Positions 7,857 through 15,840 of a stretch of 64,000 bases of DNA are shown here, one piece after another. Positions within the stretch are counted from its first letter, which is position 1. Every line of letters begins with the position of its first letter. Source of the stretch: Pseudarthrobacter sulfonivorans (GTDB lineage: Bacteria > Actinomycetota > Actinomycetes > Actinomycetales > Micrococcaceae); the NCBI RefSeq assembly GCF_014712225.1, contig NZ_JACXBW010000010.1, positions 168,801-232,800 on the forward strand. The letters are read 5' to 3'. Below the pieces are notes generated by a model. That model was not told the origin of the DNA. It made no database searches and was given only the letters and a program-made list of their open reading frames with translations. Both the position numbers and the translations under genes were made by a program.

Positions 7857-9080
7857 ATGAAGAACAAAACAAATAGTCGTCAGATTGGATGGCGTCGTCG
7901 TCTCGTTACGGCGATCAGCTTTATGGCTGTCATGAGTGTTGCAGCGACCGGGTGTGCGGCCACGAGCGCCAGCAGCACCAACGAAAGCGGCAAAGCGGAT
8001 TTCGTCCTCTATGCCAGCCTGGGGCGCTCGGGTGCCAGCGCCAGCTTTGCCTCCTCGATTGAGGCCGGTATCAACGCAGCCGTCGCCACGGTCAACGACC
8101 AGGGCGGCCTGCTCGGGCGTCCGATGAAGCTGGAAGTTGAGAATAACGAGAGCGTGGCGACGAAAGCTGTCTCCAACCTGCAGAATCGCCTGCGCAATGG
8201 CGCACCGGACCTCGTCTGGGCAGGCAGCACAAGCTCTGAGACCCTTGCCATGCTCAGCCTCACCACTCGCGAAAAGGTCATCGCGTTGAACAACGCCTCG
8301 GCACCACAGATCGGAGAGGCTTCAACCTTCCCATACAGCTTCAGCGCCGGTGTAGGCAACGAGGCCCAGGCTCAATTCCTCCTTCGAAATTTGAAGGAGA
8401 AGGGGCACAAGACGATTGGTGTCCTGACCGCAAAAGGGGCCTTCGGTGAGGCACTGAGCAGTCAGTACAAAAAGACGTTCGAAGGGGCAGGACTTACGGT
8501 AATACCGGAATCCTACGAGCCCGACGCAGTCGAGATGGACGGCCCCTTGGCGCGAATCCGCGACAAGGGCCCCGACGCGGTCGTCTTCAACGACTTTGTG
8601 CACCCCGCCTACATCCTTGCGAGCCGCGTCAAGGCAGGCATGGGCAACGTGCCCTTCTACGGTGATGCCTCCACCACCATCAACGACATGTCGAAGACGG
8701 TAAGTGCAGATCAGAAGGAGGGGGTCACTCTCATGTCATACAAAGTCCAGACGACCGCCGCTGACCGTCCTGCCGTCAAAAACCTAATCCAGACGCTCAA
8801 CAAGGCCAACGTCTCCATCTCCTCCGGCCTTTATCTCTACGCGCTGGCCTACGACACGGTCCTGGCCTATGCAAACGCCGTTGAGGCAACCAAGTCGACC
8901 GACGTCGATAAGGTCCGGACCGCCATGGAGTCCGGCGAGGGGAAGAAATACGCGCTGGCCCTTACCGACAACATCGGCTGGACCAAAGACGTGCACATCG
9001 GAGCGGGCGAAGACGCGGAACTGTTCAGCCTGATCCCAGTCTCGCCAATGGTCGCAGGCCAGTTCCAACTGCAGAAATAG
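7857..9080 (+). CDS. ABC transporter substrate-binding lipoprotein (LivK/branched-chain type)
   Basis: Extracytoplasmic receptor feeding the Liv-type permeases that follow. The 407-residue protein has an RRR-containing signal peptide and a lipobox ending in A-T-G-C with lipidated Cys33, then a periplasmic-binding type 6 fold (GRSGASASFASSIEAGINAAV, DQGGLLGRPMKLEV, the GVLTAKGAFGEA hinge region). ATG 7857 is preceded by AAGGAG at 7844-7849; an upstream open frame to 7620 lies inside hyuB and is rejected. It is the first gene of livKH(MG)F, 80 bases after hyuB. In catabolic operons this transporter class commonly carries aromatic or carboxylic acids, so the substrate is probably the compound degraded by the operon. 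Confidence 0.9.
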   Translation: MKNKTNSRQIGWRRRLVTAISFMAVMSVAATGCAATSASSTNESGKADFVLYASLGRSGASASFASSIEAGINAAVATVNDQGGLLGRPMKLEVENNESVATKAVSNLQNRLRNGAPDLVWAGSTSSETLAMLSLTTREKVIALNNASAPQIGEASTFPYSFSAGVGNEAQAQFLLRNLKEKGHKTIGVLTAKGAFGEALSSQYKKTFEGAGLTVIPESYEPDAVEMDGPLARIRDKGPDAVVFNDFVHPAYILASRVKAGMGNVPFYGDASTTINDMSKTVSADQKEGVTLMSYKVQTTAADRPAVKNLIQTLNKANVSISSGLYLYALAYDTVLAYANAVEATKSTDVDKVRTAMESGEGKKYALALTDNIGWTKDVHIGAGEDAELFSLIPVSPMVAGQFQLQK

Positions 9081-9086
9081 GAGGGC

Positions 9087-9962
9087 ATGACCATCGTGGA
9101 AACTGCACTACTAACAGGACTGGTTCTCGGTTCGATCTACATATTGGTGGGAGTCGGTTATAATATCGTGCTCATCACTTCGGGAGCCTTCAATTTTGCG
9201 CAGGCCGCGAAGGTCATGCTTGCTACATTTCTCGCGTACCAGTTCGGGGTGGTGGCGGAGCTTCCCACCCCGCTCGTCATGGTGTTCGGAGCCCTCATCG
9301 GTGCAGCGGTCGGGCTGGCTACCGAGCTCGTCGCCATCCGCCCCGTTGCGGGCAAAGGCCTTCACGGTGAACTGGTCACCACCGTGGGGGTCTCCACCAT
9401 CATCACTGGCATCGTTGTCACGATTTGGGGCACCAACGTACGCCCGGTCAACGCGTTCGTCTCGGCTGAGGTCATCACCGTTCTGGGTGGCAGAATCACC
9501 GTCGATGCGTTGATCCTTGTGATCGTGGCCGTCGTCGTATGCGCGTCGGTCTGGGCATGGTCCCGCTTCACCCTGAGCGGGCTAGCTGCGCTTGCGATCT
9601 CCGAGGACCGCGTAGCCGCAACCCTTCGGGGAATCAACGTCAACCGCTTGTCGATCCTGGCGATGGCAGGCGCCGGTGCCATCGCCGGGGCGATAGGGCC
9701 CATCGTGGGAACCCAAACTCTCGCGGTATCGACCATCGGAGCCGTGGTAACACTGAAAGCCTTCCTTGTTCTCATTGTTGGCGGTATGGGCTCCTTCCCG
9801 GGACTCCTGGTGGGTGGCTTGGTGATCGGACCGATCGAATCTCTCACCGTCCGATACTTCGGGAGTGAATTCTCGACCCCGGTGCTGTTCGCGGTGTTGC
9901 TGATCGTCCTGCTGGTAAAACCCGAAGGACTCTTCGGACAAAAGATAGAGAGGACAGTATGA
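9087..9962 (+). CDS. livH: Branched-chain-amino-acid-type ABC permease (LivH)
   Basis: 291-residue membrane permease with about eight hydrophobic segments and the LivH N-terminus GLVLGSIYILVGVGYNIVL followed by SGAFNFAQAA. The loop GGMGSFPGLLVGGLVIGPIE near residue 235 is the family ABC-contact region. ATG 9087 follows AGGAGGG, 6 bases after the stop of the binding protein. Its stop overlaps the next start (ATGA). It forms the membrane channel with the LivM half of the next protein. Confidence 0.92.
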   Translation: MTIVETALLTGLVLGSIYILVGVGYNIVLITSGAFNFAQAAKVMLATFLAYQFGVVAELPTPLVMVFGALIGAAVGLATELVAIRPVAGKGLHGELVTTVGVSTIITGIVVTIWGTNVRPVNAFVSAEVITVLGGRITVDALILVIVAVVVCASVWAWSRFTLSGLAALAISEDRVAATLRGINVNRLSILAMAGAGAIAGAIGPIVGTQTLAVSTIGAVVTLKAFLVLIVGGMGSFPGLLVGGLVIGPIESLTVRYFGSEFSTPVLFAVLLIVLLVKPEGLFGQKIERTV

Positions 9963-11791
9963 AGGTCCTGAATCGGGTTGGCCTGAATGGGCGGCGTCTC
10001 TGGATCGTCGCCCTGCTCGCAGCCGGAATCCTGATCCTGGCACCATGGCTCGGCGCCCGGCCCGGGGACCTGCGCCTGTGGATGCTGGTGGCAATCCTCG
10101 CGCTCTCTGTGAGCGGCCTCAATCTGGCCTGGGGCTACGGTGGAGAGCTGGCCATCGGGCAGCTGGCGGTGTATGCACTGGGAGCCTACGTCACAGGATT
10201 TATGGTGACGCAGGGATACGACCTTTCGATCGCCCTCCTGGTCTCTGCGCTGGCCGCCGCCGGACTAGGCCTGCTGACCTCGCTTCCCGCGTTGCGGGTC
10301 AGCGGCTGGGGTGTTGCAATGGCTTCGTTCTTCCTGATCATCATGATCCCCCAGATCGTCAAGCTGTTTCCGGAGCAGACCGGGGGGGCCGTAGGGCTGA
10401 TCGGCATTCCGGGTCCGGTACTGTTCGGGATCGAGCTGAACGACAACCAGTTCTACGTTGTGGTGATGGTCTGCATGGTTCTTTGGCTCGCCCTGATGCG
10501 CAACCTGGTTACCTCTAGGCATGGGTCCGCGCTTCGCGTTATGCGGGAAAGCCCTGTACTGGCCTCAAGTCTCGGGCTGAACGTTCGCAGACTGAAAATT
10601 ACCGCATATACGCTTGGCGCCATTCCGGCCGGGGTCGCGGGCAGCCTCTTCGTCTTCGTTGACAGGTTCATCGCTCCCGACTACTTCACCTTTGCGGCGG
10701 CTATTCTTATCATCGCCGCCGCTGTACTTGGCGGCGCCGAGACAGTGTATGGAGCAGTGGTCGGAGCTGCGATCATCACCGTGCTGCCCCAGCAGTTCGG
10801 GGCATTCGACCACTACGCGGAAATTGTGTTCGGTGGATTCCTCGTAATCGGTGGAGTGCTTCTGACGAACACGCGACTCAAGAACAGCGTTGACGCCCTG
10901 AAGCTTCGGATTCGCCACTGGGGTACCAAACCCGCTGGCGACCGGGACGTCGTTGAGCAGGCCGATGTCCCCGATCTCCCCAGGCGCTCGATCGTCGTCG
11001 ACTCGATATCCAAGTCTTTCGGCGGAAACCGTGCCCTGAACGGAGTGTCACTCGAGGCGAAGCCGGGTGAAATCACGGCATTGATCGGAGCCAACGGGTC
11101 GGGCAAGACCACGCTGCTCAACATCGTTTCTGGCTTTTACCGCGCCGACGAAGGAGAGATCCGGCTCGACGGCGAACCTTTGCCGTTGGGGCGAGCGGCG
11201 AAGACCGCAAGAAAGGGGGTTGCCCGTACCTTCCAGACGCCCATCGTGCCTTCGTCCATGACGGTAGAGGAAGCAGTGGAAGTGGGGCGTTATGTCCACG
11301 ACTATTCCGGCATTTTGCCCTCCATGCTGCGGTTGCCCGCCTATCGGGCCGTCGAGCGCCGCGGCATATCGGCGGCAATGACCTGGCTGGCAGCCACGGG
11401 GTTGCGCGGGCAGGCCCGTGCACTCGCAAGAAGCCTCTCGCTGGGTGACCGTCGCATGCTCGAGGTTGCACGTGCCCTCGCCACCGGTTCATCGGTACTC
11501 CTGTTGGATGAGGTCGCATCCGGCCTTGACCCGGCGGATCTGGAGCGGCTCAGGACGCTGCTGTTTGCAGTGCGCGATGCCGGCGGCACTGTGATTCTCG
11601 TCGAGCATAACTTCCGACTGGTCTGCGACATCGCCGACTCCATCTATGTTCTTGAACGCGGAGAACTGATTGCGCACGGAGATCCAGCAATGATCCAGCA
11701 GGACAAGGCGGTGGCCCGGAGTTACCTTGGGGAAGAGTTCTCCCACGCAGATCTGGCTACCACTGTCAGCGCATTCGAGGAGTCATCATGA
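9959..11791 (+). CDS. Fused permease-ATPase of Liv-type ABC transporter (LivM-LivG)
   Basis: 610 residues joining two normally separate subunits. Residues 1 to about 310 are a LivM-type permease (ALSVSGLNLAWGYGGELAIGQ; VLGGAETVYGAVVGAA). A linker of about 35 charged residues leads into a LivG-type ATPase with Walker A GANGSGKTT near residue 376, a signature SLSLGDRRMLEVARAL, Walker B LLLDEVASGLDP and the switch His in LVEHNF. No stop or frameshift separates the parts. Such fusions are known in actinobacteria and proteobacteria. Its start overlaps livH and its stop overlaps livF, giving an unbroken translationally coupled transporter. Confidence 0.93.
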   Translation: MKVLNRVGLNGRRLWIVALLAAGILILAPWLGARPGDLRLWMLVAILALSVSGLNLAWGYGGELAIGQLAVYALGAYVTGFMVTQGYDLSIALLVSALAAAGLGLLTSLPALRVSGWGVAMASFFLIIMIPQIVKLFPEQTGGAVGLIGIPGPVLFGIELNDNQFYVVVMVCMVLWLALMRNLVTSRHGSALRVMRESPVLASSLGLNVRRLKITAYTLGAIPAGVAGSLFVFVDRFIAPDYFTFAAAILIIAAAVLGGAETVYGAVVGAAIITVLPQQFGAFDHYAEIVFGGFLVIGGVLLTNTRLKNSVDALKLRIRHWGTKPAGDRDVVEQADVPDLPRRSIVVDSISKSFGGNRALNGVSLEAKPGEITALIGANGSGKTTLLNIVSGFYRADEGEIRLDGEPLPLGRAAKTARKGVARTFQTPIVPSSMTVEEAVEVGRYVHDYSGILPSMLRLPAYRAVERRGISAAMTWLAATGLRGQARALARSLSLGDRRMLEVARALATGSSVLLLDEVASGLDPADLERLRTLLFAVRDAGGTVILVEHNFRLVCDIADSIYVLERGELIAHGDPAMIQQDKAVARSYLGEEFSHADLATTVSAFEESS

Positions 11792-12558
11792 ACAACCCGT
11801 CCACCGTCCTCGAAGTATCCGGACTGGCCGCAGGGTACGGCGATATTGGAGTCATCTCGGATATTCATCTCGCCGCCCGGCAGGGCGCCGTGACTGCGGT
11901 ATTCGGCGCCAACGGAGCAGGCAAAACCACGCTGCTGTCCACCATTGCGGGACTAGTTTCTGCGCGGGCCGGCTCAATTCAGCTCGACGGAAAGGACATC
12001 ACGAAGGCACCCGCCCATGCCCGCTCGGCAGCGGGCCTGGCTCTGGTCCAGGAAGGCAAGCGGGTGCTGCACAAACGGACGGTCGATGAGAACCTTCAAC
12101 TGGGCGGCTATCGGCTCCGCCGATCGGATCGCCGCAGTGCGATCAACGGCGCCTACGAGCGGTTCCCGATCCTGATGGACAAACGCGACGCCAAGGCCGG
12201 GTCGCTTTCGGGCGGACAGCAGCAAATGCTCGCCATCGCACAGGCGCTAATGTCTGGGCCCCGGGTCCTCCTCCTCGATGAACCCAGTGCGGGGCTTGCG
12301 CCGATCATCGTCGCAGAACTCTTGCGCAGCATCGAGAGACTCAAGGCAGAGGGCATGGCTATTGTGCTCGTCGAACAGCTGGTGGGCCAGGCGATGTCCG
12401 TGGCAGACCACGTGATCGCCCTCCAGCAAGGCGGTGTAGTCATCGATGCCCCGGCTTCTGAGGTCGACAACGCTCAGCTTCATGCTGCCTACCTTGGGAA
12501 GCAGGACTCTTCAACGATTCCCGCTGAACGGACCAGAAAAGACCTGAGCAAACGATGA
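11788..12558 (+). CDS. livF: Branched-chain-amino-acid-type ABC ATPase (LivF)
   Basis: 256-residue second ATPase of the transporter. Walker A GANGAGKTTLL lies near residue 40, the signature SLSGGQQQMLAIAQAL near 137, Walker B LLLDEPSAGLAP and the switch region VLVEQLV follow. The C-terminal VADHVIALQQG is typical of LivF. It shares ATGA junctions with the fused LivM-LivG upstream and with the oxidoreductase downstream. It pairs with the LivG half of the fusion to make the ATPase dimer. Confidence 0.93.
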   Translation: MNNPSTVLEVSGLAAGYGDIGVISDIHLAARQGAVTAVFGANGAGKTTLLSTIAGLVSARAGSIQLDGKDITKAPAHARSAAGLALVQEGKRVLHKRTVDENLQLGGYRLRRSDRRSAINGAYERFPILMDKRDAKAGSLSGGQQQMLAIAQALMSGPRVLLLDEPSAGLAPIIVAELLRSIERLKAEGMAIVLVEQLVGQAMSVADHVIALQQGGVVIDAPASEVDNAQLHAAYLGKQDSSTIPAERTRKDLSKR

Positions 12559-13289
12559 GAATAGGAATTCTTGGAGCGGGCCGCATCGGCGGAACGATCG
12601 CCGCACGCCTGAGCGCGGCCGGCCACGCCGTGCAGTTGGCGAACTCGCGTGGTCCCGAGACGATCCGCGACCTCGCGGCGGCCGCCGGAGCGACCGCCGC
12701 GCATGTGCGCGCCGCCGTGACAGGGGCCGACGTCGTAATTACCTCGGTCCCCTTCCCCCAACTGCCATCCCTCCGCGAAGACCTTGCCTTTGCCCCCGGC
12801 GATGCCGTCATCATCGACACCTCGAACTATTTTCCGTTCAAGGACGGCGTCATTGCCGGGGTCGGGGCGGGTGAGGTCGAGAGCACCTGGGTGGCCGACC
12901 AACTGGGACGCCCCATTATCAAGGCGTGGAACAACATCCTCGCGGGAAGCTTTGCGACGAAGGCATCGGCGGTGGGTATGCCAGGGCGTATCGCGCTCGC
13001 GGTCGCCGGTGACGACGCGACGGGGAAGGCGATCGCCATGGATCTCGTGGAGGCCACCGGATTCGACGCCGTGGACTCCGGAGGGATTGCGGATTCATGG
13101 CGGCAGCAGCCCGGAACCCCGGCGTACTGCACAGAACTCGACGCCGCGGAACTACGACGTGCGTTGGCTTCCGCCGATCGATCAAGGCTGGCAGAGCGCC
13201 GTGACCTCATGGTCACGAGGATGCTGGGCCTTGGGGGAGAGGTCAGTAACGACGATCTTCTGCGCTTGAGCCGTGAGGTCTATCTGTGA
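12555..13289 (+). CDS. NADP oxidoreductase, F420-dependent-like
   Basis: 244-residue Rossmann protein of the NADP-oxidoreductase/coenzyme F420-dependent family (Npd/Fno-like). It opens with GILGAGRIGGTIAARLSAAG, has ANSRGPET at the NADP-phosphate contact, ADVVITSVPF, IIDTSNYF, and KAWNNILAGSF near residue 120. The C-terminal third is longer than in the smallest Fno proteins. It overlaps livF and the SnoaL-like gene by 4 bases each, so it is in the same operon. It could reduce a ketone or supply a reduced cofactor; whether it uses F420, NADP or another partner cannot be seen. Confidence 0.75.
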   Translation: MRIGILGAGRIGGTIAARLSAAGHAVQLANSRGPETIRDLAAAAGATAAHVRAAVTGADVVITSVPFPQLPSLREDLAFAPGDAVIIDTSNYFPFKDGVIAGVGAGEVESTWVADQLGRPIIKAWNNILAGSFATKASAVGMPGRIALAVAGDDATGKAIAMDLVEATGFDAVDSGGIADSWRQQPGTPAYCTELDAAELRRALASADRSRLAERRDLMVTRMLGLGGEVSNDDLLRLSREVYL

Positions 13290-13903
13290 GCGCCGCAACG
13301 ACACCACTGGGCGGTGACGATGCCTCGGCCTGGGCAGCAGAACGGGAACAACTTCGCATCTTGATCGCCAAGCAGGAGCTTTATGAGAACATGGTCCGGT
13401 ATTGCCGGGGCATGGACCGTAAGGAGCCCGATCTTATGAAGTCCACCTTCTGGCCCGAGTCCACCGAGGACCATGGCATGTACGTTGGCCTGTCCCACGA
13501 CTTCTGCGAATGGGCGTGCTCGGTTCAGAAGGAGGCCTCCTATAAAGCCAGCCATTACGTCACCAACATGCTGATTGAGTTCAACGGCGATCAGGCTAAA
13601 CGTGAAACCGCGTTCATCTACATGAAAGTTCTCACCGACGGTGGCCCAACAGACGTCCTCTGCGGGCGTTATCGGGATTTGTGTGAGCGACGTGATGGCG
13701 CGTGGAAGGTACTTGCGAGGACGTGCGTCTGGGATGCCGCCCAGCGGCTAGCTCCGGAAGCGGATTACGCCGAGTTGTTCGGGATCCCAGGGACGTCCAA
13801 CTTCGGCGCCCTTTTCCCGCAGGACCCCACCTATTCTGATGACTGGCGGGCGGAGCCGGAAGACTCCACTCGAGTGAAAGGATCCCAATGGACAAGCGCG
13901 TGA
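13286..13903 (+). CDS. SnoaL-like/NTF2-fold protein
   Basis: 205 residues with the NTF2-like alpha+beta cone pattern: an N-terminal helix pair (IAKQELYENMVRYCRGMDRK), a conserved acidic patch, SHYVTNMLIEF, and GRYRDLCERRDGAWKVLART. Members of this polyketide-cyclase/SnoaL group are often small dehydratases or isomerases in aromatic and steroid catabolism, or hydroxylase-like subunits. The GTG start overlaps the previous stop, and its 3' end overlaps the following SDR by 16 bases. Function beyond fold class is not assignable. Confidence 0.8.
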   Translation: MSAATTPLGGDDASAWAAEREQLRILIAKQELYENMVRYCRGMDRKEPDLMKSTFWPESTEDHGMYVGLSHDFCEWACSVQKEASYKASHYVTNMLIEFNGDQAKRETAFIYMKVLTDGGPTDVLCGRYRDLCERRDGAWKVLARTCVWDAAQRLAPEADYAELFGIPGTSNFGALFPQDPTYSDDWRAEPEDSTRVKGSQWTSA

Positions 13904-14631
13904 TTGTTGTCGGAGGCGCGAACGGCGTGGGTGCCGCCTGCGTGCGCTCGCTTACGGGCGCGGGAGCGTCTGTTTTCTCGCTCGACATGGCCGAAGAACC
14001 CGGCAGGAGGGTCGCCGAGCAGGCGGGCGCGGGCTTCCTCCCGTGCGACGTGACCAGCCGGGAGCAGGTCTTCTCGGCGGTGGACTCGGCAGCCAGTGAG
14101 ATGGGCGGACTCGACGCGCTGGTCCACGTGGCAGGGATCCTCGTACAAGGTCCCGCTGAGGAACTCACTGACGAAGTATGGTCACGGGCGATGGACATCA
14201 ACGCAAGGGGGCCCATGCTGACAAACCAGGCCGCCTTCCCGCACCTCAAAAAGGGCGACCGGAGCTGCATCCTGAACTTCGCATCCTCAGCGGCGCTCAC
14301 CGCCTATCCGGGCGGTGCCGCCTACTCTGCGTCCAAGGGAGCTGTCACCGCATGGACGCGGACCATCGCTGTGGAGTGGGCACGTTTCGGCATCCGTGCC
14401 AACGTGATCCATCCCTCTGCCGCGACGTCTATGGTCGAGCAACACCGAAACAAGATGTCCGATGAGGAGAAGGCAGCGTACGCCGAGCTCATGCGGCAGA
14501 AGGTTCCGCTGGGCGGCGAGTTCGGCGATCCCGACCGTGACATCGCCCCGGTGATCACCTTCCTGGTGAGCGACGGTGCCCGGTTCATGACCGGGCAGAA
14601 CATCCCCATTAACGGGGGCTACTACATCTAA
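13888..14631 (+). CDS. SDR family oxidoreductase
   Basis: 247-residue classical short-chain dehydrogenase. The cofactor motif is VVGGANGVGAACVRSL near residue 5, with D35 after the second strand suggesting NAD preference. The catalytic Ser (FASSAALTAYP) and Tyr-x3-Lys (YSASKGA) are present. The ATG at 13888 has AAAGGA before it and lies inside the SnoaL gene end. It is the last gene before the hairpin at 14642. It probably oxidises a hydroxy acid or alcohol intermediate of this operon. Confidence 0.88.
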   Translation: MDKRVIVVGGANGVGAACVRSLTGAGASVFSLDMAEEPGRRVAEQAGAGFLPCDVTSREQVFSAVDSAASEMGGLDALVHVAGILVQGPAEELTDEVWSRAMDINARGPMLTNQAAFPHLKKGDRSCILNFASSAALTAYPGGAAYSASKGAVTAWTRTIAVEWARFGIRANVIHPSAATSMVEQHRNKMSDEEKAAYAELMRQKVPLGGEFGDPDRDIAPVITFLVSDGARFMTGQNIPINGGYYI

Positions 14632-14641
14632 GCAGAACTCG

Positions 14642-14680
14642 GGGCGCGGGCTAATTCGCCCGCCCCACGCGTTTCGATTT
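14642..14680 (+). terminator. Rho-independent terminator of the 1.8-14.6 kb operon
   Basis: GCGGGC (14646-14651) pairs with GCCCGC (14658-14663) around a 6-base loop. After a one-base bulge, GGG (14642-14644) pairs with CCC (14664-14666). A T-rich stretch (GTTTCGATTT) follows. It lies 11 bases after the SDR stop. From here to 14913 nothing else is supportable. Confidence 0.65.
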
Positions 14681-14913
14681 GCAGTTCATTGGCGGAGCGG
14701 CTCTTCGCATTTAAGAATGTTGGGCCGTTGATCCCGGTGGCCGCGGGCCAGGGCGAGGAAGATTTCGCATTCTGTCAGCGACTCTTCAACCCGTTTTTCG
14801 GCCCTGCGCCGAGAACGGCGGTGCATAGCGAGCAGCCGACCCGGCGGGCAGGGGGCAGACCATTTTTTACAAGCTGCTGGCCGGCGCAGCGGAGACGACT
14901 ACCTGCCGCCCGC

Positions 14914-15132
14914 TCATCGCGGCTCGTTCCCCCACTTTTCGATGGTCAGACCCGGGGGAACGTTGCTGTTCAGGCGGGCTTCATAGCGGCCCGGGACGAG
15001 CCGCGTCACCGAGATGCCAACCTGTTCGGTAATCGCCGCGGGCTGCAGGAGGTCCACCGCTTCATCCAGGGCGGCGTCCAGTTCCGTCCGGGTTTGAACG
15101 GCTACGACGAGACAGCGGGGTGCTGCGTGCAT
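14914..15132 (-). CDS. Small uncharacterised protein (72 aa)
   Basis: A 72-residue protein, not recognised. It begins MHAAPRCLVVAVQTRTELDA, has a regular alternating pattern (LDAALDEAVDLLQPAAITEQ) followed by VGISVTRLVPGRYEARLN and a charged C-terminus. AAAGGA precedes the ATG by 9 bases, and it starts 19 bases after the stop of the 127-residue gene at 15152-15535, so the two look like a small operon. No signal peptide or membrane segment. The coding side is supported by ribosome-binding site and spacing rather than by homology. Confidence 0.55.
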   Translation of the reverse strand: MHAAPRCLVVAVQTRTELDAALDEAVDLLQPAAITEQVGISVTRLVPGRYEARLNSNVPPGLTIEKWGNEPR

Positions 15133-15151
15133 GGTGATGAATCCTTTACTC

Positions 15152-15535
15152 TCAGGCGGTGATCAGTATTGAGGACGCCAGATGTTCTGGCGTCGAGGGG
15201 AGGCGTCGCAGCCCGCCGGCGTGGTCAACAGGAGCCTTGATTGCCGCAGAATGACGGTGGTTTGCTTCCGACAGCCCAATGATGGTGGCTTCAATGTCTT
15301 CCAGAGATTGCCGGATCCACGCGAGGGCGGCCAAGTCGTCGGAGCTTTGAACAGGGTCACTCGATGACGCATTCAGGAGCGCAGCCCGGCGGCTGATCGT
15401 GGCGGAAAGCTCAAGGATCAACGGCGGGATCATTGCGGGGGATTCGTCCCGCGACACGTGCGCGGACGCTTCCGTTCCAGCGAAACGGTGTGTGCCGGTG
15501 ACCGTGAGGGCAAGGTCGGAGGAGATGGTGGTCAT
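15152..15535 (-). CDS. Small uncharacterised protein (127 aa)
   Basis: A 127-residue, Ala/Ser/Leu-rich soluble protein, not recognised. The middle has heptad-like helices (LILELSATISRRAALLNA; LAALAWIRQSLEDIEATIIG) that may form a short coiled coil. GAAGGAC lies 7 bases before the ATG at 15535. It is first in a two-gene minus-strand unit with the 72-residue protein, isolated between a terminator on one side and the acyl-CoA dehydrogenase terminator on the other. No function can be inferred from the neighbours. Confidence 0.6.
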   Translation of the reverse strand: MTTISSDLALTVTGTHRFAGTEASAHVSRDESPAMIPPLILELSATISRRAALLNASSSDPVQSSDDLAALAWIRQSLEDIEATIIGLSEANHRHSAAIKAPVDHAGGLRRLPSTPEHLASSILITA

Positions 15536-15798
15536 AGATGTGTCCTTCAGATGTTCAAATTCTTTGTTCTTTGGGATGCTCCAGGTACGCCGGAGGGGAG
15601 TCCGGGGTGGCCCTTCAAACCGGGCGCCCCTCCCGATAATTGCTGTCAGCTGCGAACGGCGTCTTCGGAGGCAACCTTCTCCACGCCCTCGGTGGCCCGG
15701 TCTTCGGTCTCAACAACACCGATCGCCAATGACCTCTGCCGGGCCCACAGACCAGGAAGGCTTAACTGCGAAGGGCCAGAAGCGGCGCAACGAAAGCG

Positions 15799-15824
15799 GC
15801 CCGGACGGGATCTCCCGCCCGGGC
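15799..15824 (-). terminator. Hairpin terminator of the minus-strand acyl-CoA dehydrogenase operon
   Basis: GCCCGGACGGGA (15799-15810) pairs with TCCCGCCCGGGC (15813-15824) at 11 of 12 positions. On the minus strand it begins 16 bases after the stop of the 329-residue dehydrogenase and is followed by TTTCGTT. The rest of 15536-15798 holds no gene I can support. Confidence 0.65.
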
Positions 15825-15840
15825 GACTATGCGTTGCTGC

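Noticed and set aside
14689..15162. Plus-strand open frame of 157 codons
   Set aside because: It has no ribosome site, an atypical composition, and is antisense to the better supported small minus-strand gene at 14914-15132.
15657..15735. Short Gly-rich coding-like stretch (NGVFGGNLLHALGG)
   Set aside because: Only about 25 codons with no start or continuing domain; not enough to call a gene remnant.
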